A stretch of 64,000 nt of DNA from contig ML978124.1 of assembly GCA_010015805.1 (NCBI GenBank), forward strand, positions 2,294,001 through 2,358,000, in the 5' to 3' direction. Numbering within the stretch: the stretch's first letter is position 1; the number at the start of each line of letters is the position of its first letter. Both the position numbers and the translations under genes were made by a program. The stretch is from Rhizodiscina lignyota (taxonomy: Eukaryota; Ascomycota; Dothideomycetes; Aulographales; Rhizodiscinaceae). This document shows positions 32,003 through 42,061 of this stretch, one piece after another. A model generated the notes under the pieces. It saw only the letters and a list, made by a program, of their open reading frames with translations, did no database searches and had not been told where the DNA came from.

Positions 32003-33503
32003 ATGAGCTCTACGACAACAGCAACAGTGGAGATCGAACTTGAACCTATTCAGGATCAGGCAGATGCACCAGAAAGGCACAATGGCAAAGATGAACCGAC
32101 CAGCACCGCAGAATCTGAACGGAACAAAGTCGCGGTTAGCACACCGACAGAGCTACCTCCACCGATCACAGCTGTCCACACCGTACAGCGATGGAACTCG
32201 CCTCGGACAAACGTCCCGAGAGTTTTTGCTGCATTCTATGCCTTCATCGTCGTGGGCATGAACGACGCCTCATATGGCCCTCTCATACCTTATTTGGAAC
32301 CGTACTACAACATCTCATACACCATAGTGTCGCTCATATTCCTCTCCCCATTCCTGGGCTACTCGCTCGCAGCTCTCTCCATCAGTACAATACATATGCA
32401 TTTTGGTCAACGCGGCATTGCCGTTGTTGCCCCGCTTTGTCATCTCATTTCATATATTATCATCTCTGTACACCCTCCTTACCCAGTGCTGGTCGTGCTA
32501 TTCATCCTCGTTGGTTTCGGTAATGGCTTAGAAGATGCCGGGTGGTGCGCGTGGATTGGGAACATGGTTAATGCCAACCGCATTCAAGGCTTCCTGCATT
32601 CATTCTACGCAGGCGGAGCGACTATCAGTCCACTCATTGCCACGGCTATGGTGACAAAGGCTGGGCTGCCTTGGTACGCGTTCTATTACATGATGGTGAG
32701 AATCCCACCTTCGCCGCCACCAACGGACGTCACTAAACCTCAGCAGTCGGCAGCATCATTTGTAGAGCTCATCACTTCGAGTTGGGCCTTCTGGCCGCAA
32801 AACGCCACCAAATATCGCGAAGAAAATCAACGTCAGTCCGATGACCAAAGCGGACGCACGCGCAAAGCAGTCAAGAATAGGATTACGTGGCTTTGTGCCG
32901 TCTTCCTGCTCTGCTATGTTGGCGCTGAAGTATCGCTCGGCGGCTGGATTGTCACGTTTATGATTAAGGTGCGCTCGGCATCGCCTTATGCGTCCGGCAT
33001 CTCATCGACCGGGTTTTGGGCGGGCATGACAGTGGGTAGAGCATCCTTGGGCTTTCTTACGGACAAGTTCGGAGAGAGGATCTCCGTGGTTGTATATTTG
33101 GCCTTCGCCCTGGCCCTCGAAATAATCTTCTGGCTCGTGCCGAAATTCGTGGTATCAGCTATCGCCGTCGCATTCTTGGGTTTCTTCTTTGGTAAGCGAA
33201 TAATCTTCGCCGCTTTCGTGCCTCTTTGATAACTAAAGTTCCATCTAACTTCTCCCAGGTCCACTTTTCCCCGCTGGCATCGTTATGGCGACGAAATTAC
33301 TTCCAGTACATCTACATGTTAGCGGCGTAGGCTTTGCGACCGCACTCGGAGGCACCGGTGGCGCACTCTTACCTTTTGCAGTCGGAGCTATTGCCGAGAA
33401 GAAGGGTGTGAAGGTACTGCAGCCCATTGTACTCGCACTCATCATAGTACTGTTCGTGATCTGGCTCAGCTTTCCGCGAGTCAAGAAGCGAGAAGACGAT
33501 TAA
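32003..33503 (+). CDS. MFS transporter, BSC6-like
   Basis: Exons 32003-32695, 32744-33191 and 33259-33503 give about 461 aa. The first intron is 48 bp with no in-frame stop (VRIPPSPPPT when translated). The call as an intron rests on a GTGAGA donor, the branch-like CACTAAAC and a CAG acceptor, plus the helix it would otherwise break. The second intron is 67 bp and clear. Hydrophobic segments are consistent with about 11-12 helices, with the charged loop GFLTDKFGERIS after helix 8 as in the family. The N-terminal 65 residues are a hydrophilic, Thr/Glu-rich tail. Relatives are fungal plasma-membrane transporters of unknown substrate, some annotated as bypass-of-stop-codon protein 6. Confidence 0.88.
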
Positions 33504-33624
33504 CGAAGACATCTTGTTCAAAGTGGCACATGCCATTCATGGCTTTCATTACAAAATATGTACATCAAAAAGCATACACTTCCCATCGCAATTTTGGTGG
33601 TATCGCTTTTCTCCATCGCATTCC

Positions 33625-36018
33625 TTACGCCTGAGGAATCTCCTGCAGCTCAGAAGGCCACTTGGCCAACGTGACCGCGGTACCCGTCAGCTTGAGGCTT
33701 ACCACGACGGACTGGTCGGTGTTGAGCGCCAGCTTGTAGGTACCTGGGTACAGCACCGAGTTGCCAAGGTCGTCAACGCGCGCCAGAGCGCCGATCGGTA
33801 CGTCAATCTCAAAGGTCGAAGTCTTGCCAGGCTTAATCGTAGCCAGACGGTCGATACCGACGAGCCACTTGTTCGGGTATGGGGCTGGGCCGGCGTTCTT
33901 GGTGCTGGCGAACAGCATGGCGGAGTAGTCAGACGCGGTCTTGCCAGTGTTTTCGACATCAATCGTGACCTTGACGATCGGAGCCTGCTCGATGTACTCG
34001 TAACCGACATGAGCGGCACCGACTGCCTCACCGATGTTGACGGTGAGGGAGTTCTTCTGGCTCTTGTGCGGCCTCTCTTCGAAGGTGGTGTAGAAGATGC
34101 CGTAGCCAAACTCGTACACCGGCTTGCCTGTGTACCACATGTATGTCTGACCTGGGTTGCCGGAGCTCTTGTTGGGGCGGAGACCCATGTCGGTCTGAGG
34201 GAAGTCGCTGACGTAGGACGCCGGGTACTGAGTGCTGACAAGACGGCCAGCTGGGGTGCGCTTGCCAGTGACGACGTCAGCGACAGCTTGGCCACCAGAT
34301 TGACCCGGGTAGCCAGCCCACAGGATCGAGTTGACCTTCTTGTTGTTCTTGATAGAGGTCGAATCGACTTGACCACCACCGAACTGCAGCACAACGAGAG
34401 GCTTGCCAAGCTTGCCAAGCTGCGAGATGAGGTCGAGTTGGTTACCCGGCCACGAAACGTTGAAGCGATCCGCACCTTCAGCCTCGATCTCATTGTTGAT
34501 ACCACCAGCAAAGATGATGGCGTCGGACTTCTTTGCAGCGTTGATAGCCTTGGTGAAGTTCACGGTCGAAAGGGAGTTGATGGTGGTGCCGAGCTCGTAG
34601 TTGATCTTCAGGCCGCTCTTGGAGAATGCCTCGAGAGGGCTGATGAGGTACGGGGCGGGTCCGAAGTAGTTGCCCTGCAAGTCAGTGGTGGCATTGCTCC
34701 AAGGTCCGATGAGTGCAACGCTCTTGATCTTCTTGGAGAGAGGAAGTGTGCCATCATTCTTGAGCAGGGTCATACCCTCAACGGCAGCCTCGTAAGAGAT
34801 GTTCCAAGCATCAGTCTTCAGAACATCGTTCCACGTGAGGTCGCGGTATGGAGCGTCTGGGCCATCGAAGAAGCCAGTCTCAACGAGCTGGGTGTAAAGA
34901 CGTCCAATAGCAGTCTCAATCTCCGTGCGTGCAATGTAACCGCTGGCGATGGACTCATTCAAGTGGTACTGGTAGGTCGTCCCGCAGTCAATATCGGCTC
35001 CGGCACGGATAGCATCGGCGGCGGCGCTCGACTCGTTGTGGGCATACTCGTGAGGGTTGTAGATGTTGTATGCAGCGTCGCAGTCGGTCGAGACATACCC
35101 AAAGTGCTTGTCGAAGCCCCACTCATTGCGGAGGAGAGTCTCCAAGGCAAAAGAGTTGGCACAGCTGGGCACACCGTTGACCGCGTTGTACGAGCACATC
35201 AGACTGCGTGCCTTGGCATAGGAGATGGAAGTCAAAAATTGTGGTGTGTAGTACTCGGCAAGGTCCTGAGGAGCGATCGTGACGTCGAGGCCCAGACGAG
35301 ACTGGTTGTTCCAGTTCTCGAGATCATAGCCGTAGAAATGCTTTGGCGTTGCTGCAATCTTGAGTGTCTTGGGGTTGACGCCTCCCTGCATACCGGTAAT
35401 GTACTCGTACGCGTACAGAGCGCTCAGGAAGCGTGCGTCTTCACCGGGAGTCTCCTGTCCACGACCCCAGATGGGGCTGCGGAATCCGTTGATGTTTGGC
35501 GCATACACATCGAGACCGTATTTCTTCGCGTTGTTGAAGGCACGTGCCTGGGTGGAGATGATCGAGGCAATGAAATTGATCATTGTGCGGTTCATGCCAG
35601 CCATTGAGAGAATTGGCATGGGGAAGGAGGTCGCCCACGCAAAGTCGCCTGATAGCGAGTTGTTGGCGCGATCAAGACCGTGCAGAGCCTCGTTCCACAC
35701 CTGATAGGGTGGCAGTCCCAAACGCGGGACGCCATAGGCAGTGTTGCCCGAGAGGCTGATCAACTCATCGAGAGTGAGAGCAGAGAGAAGTCCTGCTACA
35801 CGAGTGGAGGGATCGAGGGACGTGTCGCAGATAGGGTTGCTCGCAAGAGGTCCGCTCTGGCAGTCTGGGAATCCCAAAGTGATGGTCTCCACAGTCTGGA
35901 AAGTCAGATCTGGCTGAGACTGCGAGGAGTAGTTGTTTTGCCCAACAGGGTTGTTTTGTGCCAGAACAGAGGGCGTGACAGCCCCGAGGACTGCGAGGAG
36001 CGACCCAATGGCAATCAT
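33625..36018 (-). CDS. Secreted GH3 beta-xylosidase (XlnD/BxlB type)
   Basis: A single exon of 797 aa. A signal peptide is visible (IAIGSLLAVLGAVTPSVLA, cleavage after about residue 20). The catalytic nucleophile is predicted to be D312 in YVSTDCDAAYN, a motif of the GH3 xylosidase branch. Other landmarks are PYQVWNEALHGLDR, RGQETPGEDARF and the second domain with GPWSNATTDLQGNY. The C-terminal fibronectin-III-like domain is present (about residue 650 on). There are many N-glycosylation sites (NNS, NRT, NQS, NES). It releases xylose from the ends of xylo-oligosaccharides outside the cell. Strong C-ending codon bias, with long open frames on the opposite strand as a by-product, fits high expression. 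Arabinofuranosidase side activity is known in some relatives. Confidence 0.96.
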   Translation of the reverse strand: MIAIGSLLAVLGAVTPSVLAQNNPVGQNNYSSQSQPDLTFQTVETITLGFPDCQSGPLASNPICDTSLDPSTRVAGLLSALTLDELISLSGNTAYGVPRLGLPPYQVWNEALHGLDRANNSLSGDFAWATSFPMPILSMAGMNRTMINFIASIISTQARAFNNAKKYGLDVYAPNINGFRSPIWGRGQETPGEDARFLSALYAYEYITGMQGGVNPKTLKIAATPKHFYGYDLENWNNQSRLGLDVTIAPQDLAEYYTPQFLTSISYAKARSLMCSYNAVNGVPSCANSFALETLLRNEWGFDKHFGYVSTDCDAAYNIYNPHEYAHNESSAAADAIRAGADIDCGTTYQYHLNESIASGYIARTEIETAIGRLYTQLVETGFFDGPDAPYRDLTWNDVLKTDAWNISYEAAVEGMTLLKNDGTLPLSKKIKSVALIGPWSNATTDLQGNYFGPAPYLISPLEAFSKSGLKINYELGTTINSLSTVNFTKAINAAKKSDAIIFAGGINNEIEAEGADRFNVSWPGNQLDLISQLGKLGKPLVVLQFGGGQVDSTSIKNNKKVNSILWAGYPGQSGGQAVADVVTGKRTPAGRLVSTQYPASYVSDFPQTDMGLRPNKSSGNPGQTYMWYTGKPVYEFGYGIFYTTFEERPHKSQKNSLTVNIGEAVGAAHVGYEYIEQAPIVKVTIDVENTGKTASDYSAMLFASTKNAGPAPYPNKWLVGIDRLATIKPGKTSTFEIDVPIGALARVDDLGNSVLYPGTYKLALNTDQSVVVSLKLTGTAVTLAKWPSELQEIPQA

Positions 36019-36080
36019 GATGATAGAGAACGAGTGAAGCTTGCCTGCGTCAATCCGAGGATGTGGAAGCTCTCGCTTCC

Positions 36081-36090
36081 TACTTATAGC
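36081..36090 (-). promoter_or_regulatory. TATA box of the GH3 gene
   Basis: On the minus strand the sequence reads GCTATAAGTA about 65 bp before the ATG at 36018, a good position for a core promoter. Confidence 0.45.
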
Positions 36091-36908
36091 TCCTCGTTCA
36101 ATTACCCAGAAGGCCCAGAAAAAAGTTTACCAGCTCTTGCACGTTCCTTGCCGGCTTCTCTGCATATTCAACCAGGTCAACCCATCCCAACCCCGCGCCA
36201 GGTACGAGGGAATCTTGATTTTGCCGGCCTGTGAACTATCAATTTAGCAATTCGGTGGAGGCGAGAACATGCTCCAGGCAGAACCGAGTGATCCCATCCT
36301 CACATCACGGCGGGTCTCCTGCGCTGGCTCTCCGAATGACAGCTCCGGATAAATCGAAAGGACCCTGGAAGAAAATATTTTGGAGATGCCGTCATTGATC
36401 TCAGCAGCGAGGGCACCGGCCAGTCCATGTTGGGTTAAATGGAAGTTGCTAAGTAGGGCTGCCTGTGTGTCTTTACCCGTTAATGACAAGACATACTGGT
36501 CATCTGCAGCAGTGGTGCCGGTTGAGCAGCTTTCGTCGAGAAATCACACTTTTCCCCTCTTCAAAGAGTGGGTCGCGTCACTAGATCTTGATCTGCGTCG
36601 TTGGTGCTGGCTGGCGGCCGTCGGGTATTTACTGAGAGCCGCAGGATTTAAGTTAGAGTGGCGCAAGTGCTTCGAAGCTTGTGTCTCCTTGTACCTACAC
36701 CGGAGCTTGGATGATATCAAAAAGGTAGCCGTGGAGGATCACGCGAATGTCGGCGGAGACAGCCCCTAGCCGCGGTCTCTGCTGGTTCCATCTTTCCAGA
36801 AATCATCGGCTGAACCCCAGACCCCAGAATTGGCATGCTAGAGCCTCTGGAGTACCTGCGCTGGGCCATAACCATGCCGGACGCCCGCGACGGGAGTTCG
36901 CATGGCCA

Positions 36909-36915
36909 TTTAGCC
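36909..36915 (-). promoter_or_regulatory. Candidate XlnR-type site upstream of the GH3 gene
   Basis: On the minus strand the bases read GGCTAAA, the full Aspergillus XlnR consensus, about 890 bp before the start. A 7-bp match is expected by chance every several kb per strand, so this is only suggestive. Gene identity makes it plausible. Confidence 0.3.
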
Positions 36916-38638
36916 TGAAATCCATGCTCCATCTGGGGTTCGGCGCGATGCGCGAAGCAAAAGGCGAGTCGGACGGAAAGATCTGAGTTTCGGCTGTTAC
37001 AATTGAGATGAGCAAATGTTCCACAGCATGGTCGAGGTCGGGCTGCTAATGGACAATGCCCGCCACCTTTGCCGGTGGTGTGGCATAGCCCCCGGCGTGC
37101 AGCTTGCGCTTTCGGTCGCCAAGCAGCTGGTATCCTAATTTGCCGGCAAGGGAAGGTCGATTCAGCCCCTACGTCTCGCGTACAGCATGTTGGTATCATT
37201 TACGAATACCAAGGTCCGCAGGGTCGTGGCCGCTTGCTGTAGTATTTGTGTTTAAAAGGAGGATGTGGCCATATTCGTTGGTGGCGTCGACTTTCCTCCT
37301 ACGCGCTGGACGGAAGGATAAAATGTGTCAGCCATTCCCAGGAGCTGTCCGGCAGGAAAAATGCTTCTTGGCCGTTGCGAAGCATCCTCATCAAATGCCA
37401 CCATTCTCTTCGAACTTCCATTGCTAGAAAGCTCCTCAGGTTGGCAGTCAGCTTGATATATATTCGCTTCGTGTGCCTAGAAAAATGTCTTGTGTCCTAT
37501 TAGTCGCCACCGGCTTTGGATGCTCTCCCTTTTTTTTCCAGCAAAGTTACTCCGCACAGTATAAACCATAATCACTTTGACCCTGTCAGCTTTGAATATT
37601 CACTTTCGTTTATGCGCCCTGATGACACATTTCAACTGTTTGGGGTATCGAACTCTTATTCAGAGCTGCAAAATTCAAGAAGTATTTCTATCTGGAAATG
37701 TCCAGCAATTTGTACTTTGCAGGCCGAGAAATAACGTCAGCATTAACGTTCGGTTCGGAATGGGTAGCAAGACATTCCGAGCAAGACAGCCAAACGAATT
37801 TTCTGGTTTAAGGCTGAAACATTTGGAGTTGCTTTCAATGTTTGCACGTCAGTACCCTTGGAGGAAAGCGTCCGCCGGGAGTATGAACCGCTTGCATGCA
37901 TGTGCGGCGGAGGCGGATGCGGATATTGCTCGCCTTCAACGCTGGAATATATGATTGATCAAAGCCCTTCGTGTTTGATCGGTTGCGCAAACATCGCTCA
38001 GGTCCTCACCTAAGATGGAGGATACTACATCTCTCATAGGTACGGAAGTAGTAGTGTGGAGAATGCATATTAACCTTGTGTGTCAGGACAGGCACCGATC
38101 GTGCCGCTGTACGCATTAGAGCATTACCAACGATGCTATGCAAATATGTTACAGTCGCAAGCAGTCAAGCAAGCAAGAAACTCAAAAATGACTATCCCAA
38201 TGGTATCAAGCTCTCGACCGGGCATCCAAGCCAATAAGACGGTTGTTGCCCACCGTCACCGTCCCCATAACTGCCTGAAAATCAAAACCGCCAATGTCAT
38301 GACTGTAGTGCAAGCCCGCCAATGCAGGATCCAAAAGAAAGCCATTGAACCACCAACCAAACTCTATTTTATGCATTTCAAAAGCAGCAGAAGCCAAAAA
38401 ATCAAGAAGTCGACGGACAGACAAGTAGAGAAAACATTTAGACAATACGCCATTATGCTCCGTTTCGACACCGCGCTCAGCAAAATGGAGGGAATCAAGT
38501 ACAGTGTTGCGGAGTGAAGAGGGGAAGACGATATGTTCGTAACTTTAGAGTCGTGTACCATGGCTATATTCATGGCTGCCATGGGAGTTGTGTGCATTGT
38601 GTATGTTGTATGTTTGGGATGCGGTGGTAGTTGGCGAA

Positions 38639-41600
38639 CTAACCCACGGACAATTTCTTCGATCCAATCATGCTGGAGATCGGCTTCCTCTTCGCCTTCG
38701 AGTTAGGCATGCGAGGCATGCCCTGTATGACCCTTGGCTCCTTCAAGAGCGCTGGGTCGAGCTTTGAAGGAACCCTGGTGACGACCTCCCGGTAGTCGCC
38801 GGGGAACCTTGCGCTGGGTGGTGTAGCAGCGGCGGTGCGCCATATGTGGTCCGACGTATCGGTTAAGAAATCCGTGCTCGATTTGGAGAAGAGGCTCGTA
38901 CGGCCGCGGTTCTTCTTCGACAGGATGATTTGGTCGAACAGCTTGATGCTGGGATCATCTGCTCTCGTTGTCTCGCGCTCGTGGATGAATTCATTGAAAG
39001 CCTGCGTTTGTTGAAACTCTTGCATATATTCTACTGCTTCGTGAGGCATGCTGCGCAAGAATCCTTCGGGGCTAAACTTGGACATCATGCCGTTTTTCTT
39101 CTGCTCCGAGTTCGCAGGGCCGAGGAAGCGACGGTATGTGTAAAGGAGGGAAGCGAAGCAGCGTACGAAGGCGGCGCGAATTTGATCGGCGTGGAAGGCA
39201 GCTGGGCAGACAATGTAAATTTTCATAGCGCAGCGCCCATGAGCGTACGTGTTGCACCCTGTGGACGGGGGTTAGCTTGCTACTTGACGAGAATACGAGA
39301 TGTAGCGTACCACTGCAGCGATAGATCCCATCGTCCGACTTCTCATCGCACACAGCGCAGACGGCCTTGTCCTCGTGCTGACGCCAGTTCAAACAGTGTC
39401 CTTCCACCCATTTCGTCGTCTCAGAGTTGCGGACAGGCTGCATGAGTATGCCAGGCATAACAGTCGAAGCAGCCAAGGTGGACTGTGCATACACAGACGG
39501 CGCGTAAGTCGAGCTTGGATTGTACTCATTATTTAAGTTTGACGGGGAATTCGTTGGGTAGCCATTCAGGAATGGCTGACTTGGTCTCCGCATTGTCGGG
39601 TGATGTCGTTCAAAGACGAAGGAAGATGATCGTCGAGAAGAAGTGTCAAAGTGGCCGGATCGCTTCTCACGCAAGGTCGCTTGCAACGCGTAACCTGAAT
39701 CACTGCGTGAGATTGGGGTGCTCGGAAGGGGAGGAAATGCGGTGGAGACAGGAGAGACCCGTGGGGAGGGCGGAGAGGTACCTGTCTTGCTGCTTGTTGA
39801 GCTAGTCGCAGGCCGCTCAGATCCACGACCGTTCGCGTCTCCAGACTGCAAGAAGGCGTTGAAGATTGGAGGTTTCGGAGGAATGAGCCAGCCGCTATCG
39901 GCAAAAGACGTCGAATTGAGGCTGACCAACTGAGCGAGAGTAGATAATCCGGGCTTGGCGTTGAAGACGGATTGATTTTCAGAAGAGAAAGCGTCATGAG
40001 GAAATGCTTCCTTCGCGTAGTCTGGTGGACCAACAGGAACGCCAAAGCGGTGATGGTGAGGTGCTGAAAGTTGCAGCAAGGACATCAGCTTCCGCCTCTG
40101 CTGTCGTGGTAAATTACGTGGAGCGGCTGTAGCCTCGATAGTGTCCTGGTCCAAGTCCACCAATACGAAATCATCATCTGGAAGCTCTAGATTTTCATAG
40201 CGTCGTTCGACTCCGACTATGTATGGGCATGGAGCCTCGAGAGCCTGAACGAGGCGGGATGGCAGGACCGGGATGAAGATGTGTTGCCATTTCAGAGGAT
40301 AGAGGAGGTTTGTAATTGCTGCACTTGCTAAATGCAGCATGGAAGTGTAGGATGAGAGGAGGATGATTCGTGATTCGGAGAGGACATACTCGAATAGGAC
40401 GACAATGTTTGGGAGAGATAGAGACCGGAAGAGTGCGAAGAGGTCGATTGAGCGTGAGCCAGGTAGTTCGTTGACAGCTTCCTTGCGTGCATAGAGCTTC
40501 AGCTCACGAATGGCGAGCTCAACTTGTGTGATCGATGATGTAGGACTTGTGGCTTCGGCGCAAAGGTTGACAACATAGCGCTCCAGAGGTTGCCACATCC
40601 CTATCTTGGGAGAGCTCGCTGGGACCCTCAAAACCGCACCATTTGTCATCGGTGTAACGATGGCTCGAAGCCACTCTTTCCAGAAGCCCGTCATCGAAGG
40701 GTCTCGACCCATGATGCCGTATGCGCGTGGAATCCAGAGGCCAGTTTCACTTTCTGTCAAACCTTCGATCCTCGAAGAGGCGCCATGTCTGATGGGATGC
40801 AGCATTTCGGTGATCAAGGCAATCCTCTCTTCCACGCCACTGATATCTTCCTCAAGCTGTTCTCTTTCGTCAGAAGCTTGCGGCCAAGTTGGCAGTTGCG
40901 CAAGTAACTTTGATAGCTTCGCTCGCTCGGATGCGAGGCGCTCTCCGAGGCTTCCAGCAAGCTCCCTCTCTTCCTGTGTCATGTTTGCCTTTCTCCATTC
41001 CTCGCACTGCCGCTCAAGATCTTCCGCTGCTATCTGACCTAGTGGCAGCCACATAATGAGGCAGAGACCGTAGAGCCTTGAGCTGTCCTGGTTGGTCATA
41101 GCGAAGCCGTGCCATGTTGATCGCGGTCTCTCATCTGATGATACAACGGTGACATCGTTGGGGAATGTGAACATAGGAACGTAGTCGGGGAAGGGCTTGC
41201 GCTGCATGAGCTCGCCTGCCATGTCCTTTGGAGGATAGCGGTCGAGCATAACTGGCTCATAGCGCCGTTTCAAGGGATGCATGTTTGCCGGTTGTATGAA
41301 CGGTTGAGGAGCTGGAATTACTGAGTTGTAACCACTCAGTCTTCTCGAAGTTCGAATCGAAGCTGTAATATCCATTAGTTGGCATGAATGCCCTTGTAGA
41401 TAATGTGGCATTCGTGAGTGAACGTATGGAGAGAATGCATCATACCTTGCCGGACCATTGAAGGCTGCCGCTTGAGACTGCTCATAGTTGAGATCCTCCT
41501 CTTCAGCGTTCCAACTCTTGACTGTAACGGTGCTGGTCCCTCATCGCTGACGATCCTCTGGGCCTTGGGTCTTGATTTGCTCGGTCGTTTTGGCGGCTGA

Positions 41601-42061
41601 GCGACAACCCCGGCGCTGAAATTGATTTCTTCGAGGAACGAGTCCCGTTCTGATGCGAACTTCCGGAGTGCGCTCTCGAATTCGACATCGTTGAGACCTG
41701 ATCCTCCAATTTGCTGTATCCCTTTGATCGTGGCGCTGCTTCTGTTGCTCGGAGATGTAGACTGTCTACCCGAGTCTACCTGTATGAAACTGCTTATTGA
41801 CTTGCGAGTTTCATAGCTCATTCGGCTTCGTCGTCCACCGGCATCCTGGGTGGGTTGGATTTCTAGCTCAGTCGACTTTGGTCGTGCCTCCGGGTCGGTC
41901 TCCAACACTTCATTCTCTTCGATTGTGGCGTCGACGGCGGGAGTTACAGGGCCAACAGCAGATTTCTCGTCAAATATCTGGGAAGATTCGATGCCGCATA
42001 TGAAGAAATAGTCTGCTAGTGGTCCTGGAAATAAGTCTGCCGCGGTAGCAATGGGAGCCAT
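38639..42061 (-). CDS. Tripartite DENN-domain protein with embedded C1 zinc finger
   Basis: Exons 42061-41446, 41362-39311 and 39258-38639 give 1095 aa; introns are 83 and 52 bp. The N-terminal part has a uDENN start (ADYFFICGI) broken by a long disordered insert. The core (about residues 210-500) includes ETGLWIPRAYGIMGR, NIVVLFEYVLSESRIILLSS and LDQDTIEATAAPRNLP, the cDENN landmarks. Near residues 860-905 there is an exact C1 signature, H-x12-C-x2-C-x10-C-x2-C-x4-H-x2-C-x7-C, split by the second intron. The remaining C-terminal part (FLGPANSEQ, SMPHEAVEYMQEF) fits the dDENN region. DENN proteins activate Rab GTPases; the C1 finger suggests binding to diacylglycerol-containing or other membranes. 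It acts in membrane traffic. The Rab partner is unknown. Confidence 0.9.

Larger units (their letters stand above)
36019..38638. other. Large intergenic interval upstream of the GH3 gene
   Basis: About 2.6 kb, one of the longest gaps in the window. It holds the GH3 promoter at the low end and the 3' UTR of the DENN gene at the high end. Short open frames at 36380-36769, 37577-37954 and 38080-38517 show no domain or coding-like composition. A large regulatory region or a non-coding transcript is possible. Confidence 0.4.

Noticed and set aside
33514-35607. 697-codon open frame on the plus strand
   Set aside because: It lies antisense to the GH3 beta-xylosidase and follows from that gene's strong third-position bias. 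The product has no family features.
38080-38517. 145-codon open frame on the plus strand
   Set aside because: It lies in the 3' flank of the DENN gene, is Lys/Gln-rich without domain pattern, and has no splice support.
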